64,000 bases of DNA from Halorubrum sp. SD626R (GTDB taxonomy: Archaea > Halobacteriota > Halobacteria > Halobacteriales > Haloferacaceae). The notes under the pieces are model-generated. The model saw only the letters and a program-made list of their open reading frames with translations. It was not told where the DNA came from and did not search any database. The position numbers and the translations under genes were made by a program. The DNA is taken from positions 1 through 64,000 of the forward strand of contig NZ_CVRT01000047.1 in NCBI RefSeq assembly GCF_001261915.1, given 5' to 3'. Below, in pieces: positions 55,518 through 63,538 of the stretch (position 1 is the stretch's first letter; each line of letters opens with the position of its first letter).

Positions 55518-56577
55518 CGTCGCCCTCCGCGCGGCTCGTCGCCGCGTCGCTTTCCGTCTCGTCACCCACCCCGAGCGCCGCCAGCAGCCGGTCGTTCTCC
55601 GCGGGCCGGCGCACCGCGACGCGGACGTGCGAGTCGAGCCCCCGGAAGGTGGTCGCGTCGCGGACCGCCACGCCGCGCTCCCGGGCGTCGGCGACGACGG
55701 TCTCGACCGACCGGCCGTCCCCGCTCACGTCGAGCAGGAGGAACGGCGCGTCGGAGGGGGATACCGCGTAGCGCTCCGCGAGCGCCTCGCGCATCCGTTC
55801 CCGCTCCGAGCGCACGCGCTCGCCGGTCTCTCGAATAAACTCGGACTGGTCCATGCAGTACGCCCCCGTCGCGAGCGCCGGGGCGCTCAGGTTCCACGGG
55901 CGCCGGGCGCTCGACAGCGCCGCGCCGAGCTCGCCCGTCGCGACCGCGAACCCCGTCCGGATCCCGGGGAGGCCGAACAGCTTCGTGAGCGACCGGGCGA
56001 CGACGACCCCCTCGGTCCCCGCGACCGACGGGCGGTCGGCGAACCCGAGGAACGCCTCGTCGACGAGGAGGCGCGTCCCGGCCTCGCGGCACCGCGCCGC
56101 GAACCGCTCTAACGCCGCGCGGTCGTACGCGGTCCCCGTCGGGTTGTTCGGGGTACAGACGACGGCGAGCGCGTGGTCGCTCGGGTCGGCGTCGAGGACC
56201 TCGGCCGCCGGAACGAACGCCGGTTCGCCCCCCTGCAGCCGCACCTCGCGGGCGTACTCGCCGAAGCTCGGCGCCGGGACGAGGGCGGTGTCGCCCGGGT
56301 CGACCGCGAGCGCGACCGCCGCCCGGATCGCGGCGAGCCCGCCGGGCGCCGGGACCACGGACTCCGGGTCGCAGCCGACGTACGCGGCCGCGGCCTCGCG
56401 GAACGCCGCCGGCGGCTCCGCGGGGTACGACCGAGCGTCCGCGAACGCCTCCCGGTAGACCGATTCGACGCCCTCCGGGACCTCCGGGTTGGTGTTCGCC
56501 GAGAAGTCCAGCAGGTCGGGGTCGTCGCTGCTCCCGTGAGGCGCGCGGTCGAGGTCGAGGGCGGTGTCGAGGTTCAT
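55510..56577 (-). CDS. cobD: L-threonine-O-3-phosphate decarboxylase / aminotransferase-like CobD (CobC)
   Basis: This 355-residue PLP enzyme of the HisC/CobD class makes (R)-1-amino-2-propanol phosphate, the linker between the corrin ring and the nucleotide loop. It has LLDFSANTNPEVPEGV near the N-terminus, VCTPNNPTG in the cofactor site, LLVDEAFLGFAD and the PLP lysine in ARSLTKLFGLPGIRTGF. The C-terminus is a short acidic extension. Operon position between cobY and cbiZ separates it from histidinol-phosphate aminotransferase. Confidence 0.88.
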   Translation of the reverse strand: MNLDTALDLDRAPHGSSDDPDLLDFSANTNPEVPEGVESVYREAFADARSYPAEPPAAFREAAAAYVGCDPESVVPAPGGLAAIRAAVALAVDPGDTALVPAPSFGEYAREVRLQGGEPAFVPAAEVLDADPSDHALAVVCTPNNPTGTAYDRAALERFAARCREAGTRLLVDEAFLGFADRPSVAGTEGVVVARSLTKLFGLPGIRTGFAVATGELGAALSSARRPWNLSAPALATGAYCMDQSEFIRETGERVRSERERMREALAERYAVSPSDAPFLLLDVSGDGRSVETVVADARERGVAVRDATTFRGLDSHVRVAVRRPAENDRLLAALGVGDETESDAATSRAEGDDV

Positions 56578-56587
56578 GTGCGTGCGT

Positions 56588-57226
56588 TCATTCGTCGGGC
56601 TCCCCGTCGCCGAGGAGGCGCTCGGCTACCTGCACGTCCGACGGGTAGTTGACGTTGACGGCGAGCCGGACGTCCTCGGTGAGGTGGACGACGCTGTCGT
56701 CGCTATCGCTCTCGCTGCTCCCACCGACGACGTTGATCCCGGCGGGGACGACCTCGCGGCCGTCGACCTCGGTCGCCGCGTCGGCGCTGACGCCGAGCTC
56801 TCGCTTGCGCGACGCGGGAACGCAGACGGTGAGCGACGCCGGCCCGTCGTCGCCGGCGGCCCGCGCCGCGTCGATCGCGCCGTTCACGGCCTCGGGATCC
56901 AGGAGCGGGAGGTCGGCGGCGACGGTCAGGAGGGGCGCCGTCCCCGACTTCCCTCCCGCGATCTCCTCTATCGCGTACCCCAGGTCGGCGACGTAGCCGT
57001 CGCCCGGGGCGTCGATCGCGGGGAGGTCCGGGCGCTCGTCGATCAGGTGCGCGCGCGTCGCCGACGCGTGCGGCGAGACGACCGCGTGCGCCGTCTCGAC
57101 CCGGCTCCCGGCGAGCGCGTCGCACACGCGGTCGACCATCGGCCGTCCCGCGACCGGCGTCAGCGGCTTCTCGGTCTCGCCGCCGAGACGGGTGCCGCGG
57201 CCGCCGCACATCAGAAGCGCGTCCAC
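56588..57226 (-). CDS. cobY: adenosylcobinamide-phosphate guanylyltransferase (archaeal CobY)
   Basis: This 212-residue nucleotidyltransferase activates adenosylcobinamide phosphate with GTP. It starts at a GTG (VDALLMCGGRGTRLGGETEKPL), the NTP-transferase signature loop, and has TVAADLPLLDPEAV and VPAGINVVGG. It is the archaeal CobY type, not the bacterial CobU kinase. The start overlaps the cobS stop by 16 nt and cobD follows after 10 nt. Confidence 0.9.
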   Translation of the reverse strand: MDALLMCGGRGTRLGGETEKPLTPVAGRPMVDRVCDALAGSRVETAHAVVSPHASATRAHLIDERPDLPAIDAPGDGYVADLGYAIEEIAGGKSGTAPLLTVAADLPLLDPEAVNGAIDAARAAGDDGPASLTVCVPASRKRELGVSADAATEVDGREVVPAGINVVGGSSESDSDDSVVHLTEDVRLAVNVNYPSDVQVAERLLGDGEPDE

Positions 57227-58005
57227 GCGATCACCCCCGCGTGCAGCGCGGCGACCCGCGCGAGCTCGTTCGTCGCGCCGAGGACGTCCCCGGAAACGCC
57301 GCCGATCCGTCGCCGGGCCCACCGTCGGACCACCCCCGCCGTCGCCAGCGCGGCGAGGAACGCGGCGACTCCCGGCAGGAGCCGCGGCCACCCGAGGAGC
57401 GCGGCGGGCGCCGCGAGCGCCAGGACCGGGAGCGCCGACGCGGGGCCGACCTCCTCGGTCAGCGCGGAGCCGAGCCCCTCGTGAGCCGCGTCGCCGACGC
57501 AGACGAGCGTCGCGGTCGCGGCCTTCGCGCCCACCTCGGCCGCGACGACGAGCCCGACCGCGACGGCGACGCCGCCGGCGGCTCGCGCCCCGGCCGCGCC
57601 CGCCGGCCTCGCGCCCCCGGCCAGCCCGAGCGCGGCGGTCGCCAGCCCGAGGACGACTGCGACGAGCGCGACCGTCCCGCCGACGCCGAGCGTGGAGTCT
57701 TTCATGACCTCTCGGCGCTCCTCGGGACCGCCGTGGACGACCGCCGCGTCGCCGAGGTCGGCGACCCCGTCGAGGTGGGTGATCCCGGTGACGGCGTAGA
57801 CGGCGAGCGGAAACGCCAGCGCGACCGTCGGCGCGGGGACGGGCGCGAGCAGCGGGAGCGCGACGACCGCGCCGACGAGGTAGCCGACGACCGGGAACGT
57901 CCACGGCGCCCCCGCGAACGCCGCCCACGACCCCTCGCCGCGACCGATCGGGACCCGCGTGAGGAAGCCGAGCGCGCCGCGGAGCGCGGCGACAGTCAGG
58001 ACCAC
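57211..58005 (-). CDS. cobS: adenosylcobinamide-GDP ribazoletransferase (cobalamin synthase)
   Basis: This 264-residue integral membrane enzyme joins AdoCbi-GDP with alpha-ribazole, the last step of cobalamin assembly. It has LGFLTRVPIGRGEGSW near the start, the acidic catalytic motif THLDGVADLGDA, and MKDSTLGVGGTVALV, followed by several membrane spans and GGVSGDVLGATNEL near the end. A GTG start at 58005 overlaps the cbiB stop by 10 nt, and cobY overlaps its end. Confidence 0.93.
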   Translation of the reverse strand: MVLTVAALRGALGFLTRVPIGRGEGSWAAFAGAPWTFPVVGYLVGAVVALPLLAPVPAPTVALAFPLAVYAVTGITHLDGVADLGDAAVVHGGPEERREVMKDSTLGVGGTVALVAVVLGLATAALGLAGGARPAGAAGARAAGGVAVAVGLVVAAEVGAKAATATLVCVGDAAHEGLGSALTEEVGPASALPVLALAAPAALLGWPRLLPGVAAFLAALATAGVVRRWARRRIGGVSGDVLGATNELARVAALHAGVIAWTRF

Positions 58006-59000
58006 GCGACCACCCCCGCGACCGCCGCCAGCCACCCGGCCGCCCCCGCGACGGCGACGCCGCCGGCGACGCCGACGAGCCGGACCGCCCGCTCCGCGTC
58101 GGCGACGCTCGGTGCCGCCGCGGTCGGGTTGAGCGCGTAGTGACCCGGCTTCGCCAGCCGCACGTCGAGCGCGGCCGCCGCGGTCGCCATCGGCCACCCG
58201 GAGTTCGGCGACGCCGGCTCCCCGGCCCACGAGCGGGCCCGAGCGAGCGCGCCGACCGACCCCGCGGCGACCGCGAGACAGCCGGCGGTCGCGCGGGCCG
58301 GGAGGTACATGACCGCGTCGTCGAGCCGGGCGCTCGCCCGCCCGACCGGCTTCGACCGGTAGCCGAGCATCGAGTCGAGCGTGTTCACGCCCTTCGCCCA
58401 CGCGGCGCCGGCGACTCCCGCGGCGAGCGGGAGGACGGCCCCGGGACCCCCGACCGCGAGCCCGACCGTCGCGCCGGCCGCGAATCCCGTCAGCGGGGCG
58501 ACGAACCCGTCGGCGAGGTTCTCGGTCGCGCTCTCGACGGCCGCGCTCCGGAGGGCCGCCGGCGAGAGGTCGGCGGCGTCCCGCCCCACGAGCGCCCGGA
58601 CCGACTCGCGGGCCGCGTCCGGGTCGCTCTCGGTCAGCGCGACGACCTCGGCGGTGACGTCGCGGAGCATCCGGAGGCTGACGGTTGAGAAGAGGAGCGC
58701 GCCCGCGACGGGGACGGCGAGGAGCCGCGGATCGACGCCGACCCGCGGGCCGACTCCGGCCGCGGCCCACACGGCTCCGGCGGCGACCGCCGCGGCGAGG
58801 AGCGGGAGCCCGACCGCGGCCGCGCCGCCGACGAGCCCCGGGCGCGCCCACTCCCGGTCGACCCGCCCGACGACCGAGCCGAACAGCGCGACCGGGTGGA
58901 CCCGCGCCGGCGGCTCCGCCACCGCGAGGTCGAGGGCGACCGCGATCGCCAGCGCGGCGAGGGGGGCGGCGACGGGGCCGGGAGTCGCGGGGAGCGACAT
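57996..59000 (-). CDS. cbiB: adenosylcobinamide-phosphate synthase
   Basis: This 334-residue membrane protein attaches aminopropanol phosphate (the CobD product) to adenosylcobyric acid. It starts MSLPATPGPVAAPLAALAIA and has PPARVHPVALFGSVVGRVD, the conserved ESATENLADGFVAP block, VNTLDSMLGYRSKP and NSGWPMATAAAALDVRLAKPG. Several hydrophobic segments indicate a membrane location with CobS. It begins 5 nt after cbiA and overlaps cobS. Confidence 0.93.
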   Translation of the reverse strand: MSLPATPGPVAAPLAALAIAVALDLAVAEPPARVHPVALFGSVVGRVDREWARPGLVGGAAAVGLPLLAAAVAAGAVWAAAGVGPRVGVDPRLLAVPVAGALLFSTVSLRMLRDVTAEVVALTESDPDAARESVRALVGRDAADLSPAALRSAAVESATENLADGFVAPLTGFAAGATVGLAVGGPGAVLPLAAGVAGAAWAKGVNTLDSMLGYRSKPVGRASARLDDAVMYLPARATAGCLAVAAGSVGALARARSWAGEPASPNSGWPMATAAAALDVRLAKPGHYALNPTAAAPSVADAERAVRLVGVAGGVAVAGAAGWLAAVAGVVAWS

Positions 59001-59005
59001 CGCGG

Positions 59006-60325
59006 TCAGAGCCCGTCGAGGAACGCGTCGAACGCCCCGCTCGCGGCGTGGACGTGACAGTACGTTCCGAGCGTCCGGTGCTCGATCAGCCCGTCGCGCT
59101 CGCCGTCGATCCCGGTCCCGCGCTCCACGTCGAAGGCGAACCGGGCGTCGCTCGCGACGTCGGCGTCGGAGTAGTGGAACTCGTGGCCCCGCAGCGTCTC
59201 GCCGGTCGACGCGGTCGGCGCGTCCCGCGTCGCCCGCAGCTCCACGTGGTCGAGCGCCTGGTACCGGTCGCGCATCGTCACGTCGGCCGGGAGGACGCCC
59301 GCCATCGCGTGCGCCTCGCCGTCGACGGTCGTCAGCGACTCCGCGAGCGCCATCAGCCCGCCGCACTCGCCGAGGACCGGCGTCCCCTCCGCGGCCGCGT
59401 CCGCGACGTCGTCGAGCGCCGGGCTCTCCGCGAGGGGTTCGGCGTGTAACTCGGGGTAGCCGCCGGGGAGGTAGACGCCGTCGCAGGGCGGGAGGGAATC
59501 GTCCGCGATCGGCGAGAACGGTTCGACGGTCGCCCGCTCGCGCAGTCGTTCGACCGTGGCCGGGTACGCGAACCGGAAGGCGTCGTCGCGAGCGACCGCG
59601 ACGCGGGGGCGGTCGCCGTCGGTCGGGTCCGGCGCCCCCGTCGCGTCCGCCGCCCTCGCCGCCCCCGCCGGTTCCCGCGCGACGTCGAGCAACCGCTCGG
59701 TCCGGAGCCCCTCGGCGGCCGCCGCGAGCGCCTCCTCGGGGATCGGCGACTCGTCGCCCATGTGGAGCCCGAGGTGTCGCTCGGGGACCTCCAGGTCGTC
59801 GTTCGGCGGGATACGCCCGAGATAGGTCAGCTCCTCGGGGAGCGCCTCGCGGATCCCGTCCTCGTGGCGCCCGCCGTGCGCGCGCTGGGCGATCACGCCG
59901 GCGACGTCGATGTCGCGGCCCGCGCGCTCGGCGTAGGCCCGGAAGCCGAGCGCGGTCGCGGCGACGCTCTCCATCCCCGCGCTCGCGTCGACGACGAGGG
60001 CGACCGGGAGGTCGAGCGCCTCGGCGACCGCGGCCGTGCTCGACCCGTCGCCGTCGTATAACCCCATCACGCCCTCGACGACGCAGACGTCGCCCTCGCC
60101 GCGGGCGTAGTTTCGCCTGAGCCCGCCTTCGCCCTGTAACCACAGGTCGAGCGTCCGCGAGGGGCGTCCCGCCACGCGCTCGTGGTGGCTCGGGTCGATG
60201 AAGTCGGGGCCGGCCTTCGCCGGCTGGACGGTCTTCCCGGCCGATTCGAGCGCCCGGATCGCCGCGAGCGTCGCGACCGTCTTGCCGACGCCGGAGCTGA
60301 CCCCGCCGAGGACGACCCCCTTCAC
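59006..60325 (-). CDS. cbiA: cobyrinic acid a,c-diamide synthase
   Basis: This 439-residue glutamine-dependent amidotransferase amidates cobyrinic acid at a and c. The N-terminal ATPase domain begins MKGVVLGGVSSGVGKTVAT (P-loop at 7-16), with AKAGPDFIDPSHH and EGVMGLYDG. The C-terminal amidotransferase domain has the nucleophile in VLGECGGLMALAE and the histidine in GHEFHYSD. The start overlaps cobT by 4 nt. Whether the pathway here is the anaerobic or aerobic route cannot be told from this gene. Confidence 0.93.
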   Translation of the reverse strand: MKGVVLGGVSSGVGKTVATLAAIRALESAGKTVQPAKAGPDFIDPSHHERVAGRPSRTLDLWLQGEGGLRRNYARGEGDVCVVEGVMGLYDGDGSSTAAVAEALDLPVALVVDASAGMESVAATALGFRAYAERAGRDIDVAGVIAQRAHGGRHEDGIREALPEELTYLGRIPPNDDLEVPERHLGLHMGDESPIPEEALAAAAEGLRTERLLDVAREPAGAARAADATGAPDPTDGDRPRVAVARDDAFRFAYPATVERLRERATVEPFSPIADDSLPPCDGVYLPGGYPELHAEPLAESPALDDVADAAAEGTPVLGECGGLMALAESLTTVDGEAHAMAGVLPADVTMRDRYQALDHVELRATRDAPTASTGETLRGHEFHYSDADVASDARFAFDVERGTGIDGERDGLIEHRTLGTYCHVHAASGAFDAFLDGL

Positions 60326-61413
60326 GGCGCATCACCCGTGACCGGTTCGCCGTCGCGCTCGGCGAGGAGTCGGTCGGTGACCGCGGCGACGCGCTCGCGC
60401 AGGTCGGGGTCGGGGACGCCCGCGCGGTCGGCCAGGGCCAGCGCGCCCCCCATCCCGACGCCCTCCTTCGCCTCGCCGCGGGCGTACGCCCGCATCGCCG
60501 GGCGGTCGCTCGCGTCGAACCCGGGGTCGGTCGCGGCCAGCGCGAGGTCGAGGTCGTCCGCGAGGGCCGCGATGTCCGCGGTCGGGTCGTCGGCGACGAA
60601 CGCGGTCGTCGCCAGCGGCAGCCGCCGCTCGACGCCCGCGTGCCGCGCCAGCGCGGCGACCGCCGCCAGCTGGGTGCCGCCCGCGAGCGTCACGTCGACC
60701 CCCCGCTCGACGGCGCCGACGACGAGCCCGGCGGCCGCCGCGAGCACGGGGTCGCCCGTCAGCCGGACAGCGTCGATCGGGTCGCCGGCGCGGTCGCCGG
60801 GGTCGAGCCCGCTCGCGTCCAGCCCCTCCCCGACGACCGCGCGCTTGGTCGCGAGCGGGTTCGCCGCCAGCGACGAGGAGACGACCGGGCGCTCGCCGAG
60901 CGCCGTCAGGACGCCGAGCGCGGTCGTCGTCCCGCCGGGGATCGTCTCGGCGACGAGGAGCTCGTCGGGGTCGGTGTCGATATCGCCCGTGCCGCCGCCC
61001 GCCCCGACGCCGCCGTCCCCCGCGATCGCTCCCGCCAGCTCGCGTCCCCGCTCGAAGACCGCAGCCGCGTCCGGCACCGGCTCGGGGTCCCGGACGTCGC
61101 CGCCGGGCGCGGCGCCGGTCTCGCGAACGGTCGCCCCCGTCGGCGCCGTCGGCACGGCCAGCCCGGCGTCGACGCCGACGAACCCGACGCCGACGAGCTC
61201 GCGGACCGCCCGCGTGACGACCGCCGGCGTGGGGCACCCCGAGGGACTGACCGGCACCGGCGAGCCGCCCGCGGGGCGCCCGTCCGCGACGATCTCCAAG
61301 TCGGCGCTCGGGGTGTGCCGCCGGAGCGTCGGGTCGGCGCCCGCGGCGCTGATCCCGTCGATCGCGGCCGTCTCGGTCGCGCCGGCGACGACCGCGAGCG
61401 TCGCGTCGCTCAC
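60322..61413 (-). CDS. cobT: CobT-like nicotinate-nucleotide--dimethylbenzimidazole phosphoribosyltransferase (TIGR00303/UPF0284)
   Basis: This 363-residue protein starts at a GTG and belongs to the archaeal CobT-like family, thought to supply the activated lower-ligand nucleotide (alpha-ribazole phosphate). Recognisable blocks are VVAGATETAAIDGISAAG, PSGCPTPAVVTRAV, VAETIPGGTTTALGVL and VTLAGGTQLAAVAALA. It is the first gene of the nine-gene operon, followed with 4-nt overlap by cbiA. The acidic Gly/Asp loop at about 125-150 is likely a halophilic insertion. Confidence 0.85.
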   Translation of the reverse strand: MSDATLAVVAGATETAAIDGISAAGADPTLRRHTPSADLEIVADGRPAGGSPVPVSPSGCPTPAVVTRAVRELVGVGFVGVDAGLAVPTAPTGATVRETGAAPGGDVRDPEPVPDAAAVFERGRELAGAIAGDGGVGAGGGTGDIDTDPDELLVAETIPGGTTTALGVLTALGERPVVSSSLAANPLATKRAVVGEGLDASGLDPGDRAGDPIDAVRLTGDPVLAAAAGLVVGAVERGVDVTLAGGTQLAAVAALARHAGVERRLPLATTAFVADDPTADIAALADDLDLALAATDPGFDASDRPAMRAYARGEAKEGVGMGGALALADRAGVPDPDLRERVAAVTDRLLAERDGEPVTGDAP

Positions 61414-61510
61414 GTGCCACCCCCGGCTCGCCGCGTCGATCGACCTCGCCCGTCGGCCGCCGCGTCGGTGATATCCACTAGCGGTTAGTTAGGACAAGTC
61501 GACTTTAATC
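61414..61510 (-). promoter_or_regulatory. putative promoter and short leader of the cobalamin operon
   Basis: A TATA-like ATTAAAG (plus-strand 61503-61509) predicts a start near 61478 and a leader of about 65 nt to the cobT GTG. The leader is too short for a classical cobalamin riboswitch and I see no B12-box. Nothing else is recognisable here apart from GGTTAGTTAGG, which could be part of a regulator site. Confidence 0.4.
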
Positions 61511-61555
61511 GATCGGGTCGAGGACCGGCGGCGTCGCCTCCCCTGTCCGCCCGGC

Positions 61556-61864
61556 TCACTCGACGGACGGCGCCGTCTCGTCGGTCCGGCCGGGGATCTC
61601 GACCTCTATCTCCAGCTCCTGTTCGCCGTAGCCCTCGTACTCCACCTCGAGCTCGACCGGCTCACCGAAACTGAACGGCAGCTTCCACTCGTCACCGGTA
61701 ACGGTCAGCTCGTCGCTCTCCTGAAGCTGTTCACCGATCTCGACTAAGAAACGACCCGCCTCGGCGGCGGAGAGACGGTACTCCTGTTCGAAGTCCCGGC
61801 CCTCTCTGATCAGGGTCATATCGTCTTCCGTCTCGTCTTGAGCGTCGGCGTCGGACTGCGTCAT
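61556..61864 (-). CDS. amphi-Trp domain protein
   Basis: This 102-residue acidic protein has an ATG directly downstream of an iron-box-like palindrome. The domain core is MTLIREGRDFEQEYRLSAAEAGRFL, then DELTVTGDEWKLPFSFGEPVELEVEYEG, which matches the small amphi-Trp family (amphipathic strand with a conserved Trp) common in haloarchaea, of unknown function. It is transcribed from a TATA-like TTTATTTA at about 61886-61894, 27 nt before its ATG, overlapping the palindrome, so metal-dependent repression is likely. Confidence 0.8.
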   Translation of the reverse strand: MTQSDADAQDETEDDMTLIREGRDFEQEYRLSAAEAGRFLVEIGEQLQESDELTVTGDEWKLPFSFGEPVELEVEYEGYGEQELEIEVEIPGRTDETAPSVE

Positions 61865-61874
61865 CGCGTTATAT

Positions 61875-61890
61875 TTTAGGCAGACCTAAA
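61875..61890. promoter_or_regulatory. DtxR/SirR-type iron box at the amphi-Trp promoter
   Basis: TTTAGGCAGACCTAAA is a perfect 6-bp inverted repeat around CAGA. It fits the TTAGGC-N-GCCTAA-like operators bound by DtxR-family metalloregulators (SirR/Idr1/Idr2 in Halobacterium). It overlaps the TATA region and lies 11 nt before the start codon of the amphi-Trp gene. Confidence 0.65.
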
Positions 61891-61973
61891 TAAATGGTGT
61901 GGTACCGTCACCGCACGGCGAGCGGTGAGGATACCGCGGCTACTTCTTCGGGGGCTCATTGCCCTCTGCCCTC

Positions 61974-62183
61974 TCAAGCGTAACCGTCCGTCTCGTTCGT
62001 CACCCGAAACGTGACGTTGCCCGCGCCGACCGGCCCTTCGAACGCCTAGACCGTCATCTGGTATCCCGACGACTCCGAATTTTCGACGGTTACGCCGGCC
62101 GAGGAGGCGTCGAACGCCGCACACCCGGCAGTCGTCAGCACGAGCAGGACGACGAGCGGGGGGGCTACGCCTTGGCGTGACAT
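61974..62183 (-). pseudogene. small lipoprotein interrupted by an in-frame TAG
   Basis: The minus-strand frame from ATG 62183 encodes MSRQGVAPPLVVLLVLTTAG followed by C-A-A-F, a signal with a lipobox-like cysteine, then a beta-like AGVTVENSESSGYQMTV. TAG at 62046-62048 stops it after 45 residues. The same frame then continues for 23 residues (AFEGPVGAGNVTFRVTNETD) to TGA at 61974. The sense of the continuation matches secreted haloarchaeal proteins, so a point mutation to TAG is likely. The other possibility is a genuine 45-residue lipopeptide. Confidence 0.5.
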
Positions 62184-62300
62184 CGGCCTGAACACGTTCG
62201 GTGGCTCGAAAGTACTTCCGAGACCGGGCCGTTCCGGCCTCGTCCACGGTATTCGGTGCGATTCATCCCCATCGTCAGGGGATTCGACGGAGTCGGATCG

Positions 62301-63368
62301 TCACGTCGGCGCGCCGTTATCGACCGTATCGGGCGCCCGCTTCGACGGGAGATACAGGTGGACGACGTTCCCCTGCGGCGTTCGGGTGTCGAACATCACT
62401 TCGCCGCCGAGGGACTCGATACACCACTTCATCACGAACAGACCGATTCCCGACCCGTGAGACGTGTTCGTGGTCTCGGCCGGAGCGAACAGCGCCTCGA
62501 TTTCCTCCGTCGGGATCGCCGGATTCGCGTCCTTAATTCGGATCTCGACGCGACCGGTGTTCGGTGAAGGTCCGACCGTTATCTCGACGGTCGGGGCCCG
62601 TTCGGTGCTGTGAACGATCGCGTTTTCGACCGCGTGTCTGACCGCGTAACCGAACGCGTCGTTCACTTCGATCCACATCTCTTCGCGTTCCTCGACGGAT
62701 ATCTCTGCGGCGGGGTACTCGGCCCTCGTTCGGGCGGCGACATCTCTGACGGTAGCCAGCGCGGGCTGCCGGACGTGTTCCGCCCGGGCGTCCGTGATCG
62801 CCCGTTCGATCTCCTTCACCGACTCGGCCATGCTACCGAGGTTTTCACCCCGGGACCGGATCGCAGCGATGCTCTCCGCTATCCCCTCGACCCTGCCGTG
62901 TGTCGCGATCTGATCCGCATAGCCCAGGATGATCGCCGCCTCGTTCCGGAGGTTGTGTCGGAGGATGCGCCAGAACAGCTCGGCCCGGTGACGCGATTCG
63001 TAGTGATCGGTGATGTCTCGGACCTCGACGATGACGCAGTCCCGCTCAGAGAATTGCTGCTGAGAAACGTGTAGCTGAAGCCAGACGAGCTCACCGTCGG
63101 CCCGTTTGGCTCGCCAGATGAACCGCTGCGGGTCGCCGTCGGCGCTCGCCCGGAGCCGGTCGCGGAACTCGGACGCCGACTGCGGATACGTGTTCGCCGT
63201 GTACGTGTCCACCGAGAGCCGACGTAGCGTATCGAGTGGGTATCCGAGCATCCGTTCCAGCCGTTCGTTCGCGTCTAGAATATCTCCGGAGCTCGGATCG
63301 TACAGTCCGATACCGAGGTATAGCGTGTCGTACTCGGACGGGAGCGCCACCGACTTTTTTGAGGACAT
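62301..63368 (-). CDS. PAS-domain sensor histidine kinase
   Basis: This 355-residue soluble kinase has one PAS/PAC domain (about residues 12-125, GLYDPSSGDILDANERLERM, then FIWRAKRADGELVWLQLHVS). The H-box WRILRHNLRNEAAIILGYAD has H138 as predicted phospho-acceptor. The HATPase domain has HAVENAIVHSTE, and GSGIGLFVMKWCIESLGG as G2; the G1 loop is degenerate (IKDANPAIPTEEI). No response regulator is adjacent. A GAGAG-N8-CTCTC inverted repeat around a TATATA core (63413-63430) lies about 45-60 nt upstream. Confidence 0.85.
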   Translation of the reverse strand: MSSKKSVALPSEYDTLYLGIGLYDPSSGDILDANERLERMLGYPLDTLRRLSVDTYTANTYPQSASEFRDRLRASADGDPQRFIWRAKRADGELVWLQLHVSQQQFSERDCVIVEVRDITDHYESRHRAELFWRILRHNLRNEAAIILGYADQIATHGRVEGIAESIAAIRSRGENLGSMAESVKEIERAITDARAEHVRQPALATVRDVAARTRAEYPAAEISVEEREEMWIEVNDAFGYAVRHAVENAIVHSTERAPTVEITVGPSPNTGRVEIRIKDANPAIPTEEIEALFAPAETTNTSHGSGIGLFVMKWCIESLGGEVMFDTRTPQGNVVHLYLPSKRAPDTVDNGAPT

Positions 63369-63412
63369 CCGACGGGATGAAAGCGAGCGGTACGCCCCTT
63401 TGCCCTTACTAT

Positions 63413-63430
63413 GAGAGATATATACCTCTC
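63413..63430 (-). promoter_or_regulatory. palindrome with TATA core upstream of the histidine kinase
   Basis: GAGAG (63413-63417) and CTCTC (63426-63430) are inverted around an ATATATAC centre that can serve as TATA box. It predicts a 15-25 nt leader for the kinase at 63368. A regulator binding here would directly block TBP. Confidence 0.45.
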
Positions 63431-63538
63431 TATCGAGTCGGCTACCGGTCGTCTGGTGCGCTCGTCAGTTACATAGAAAGACGCCAATCGGTCCCGTTCG
63501 CCCGAACGACGGGGTCTCGGCAACCCGCGGATCCCAAC

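Noticed and set aside
61414..61510. A cobalamin riboswitch ahead of the B12 operon
   Set aside because: The leader is only about 65 nt and I see no B12-box or extended stem; nothing supports a riboswitch.
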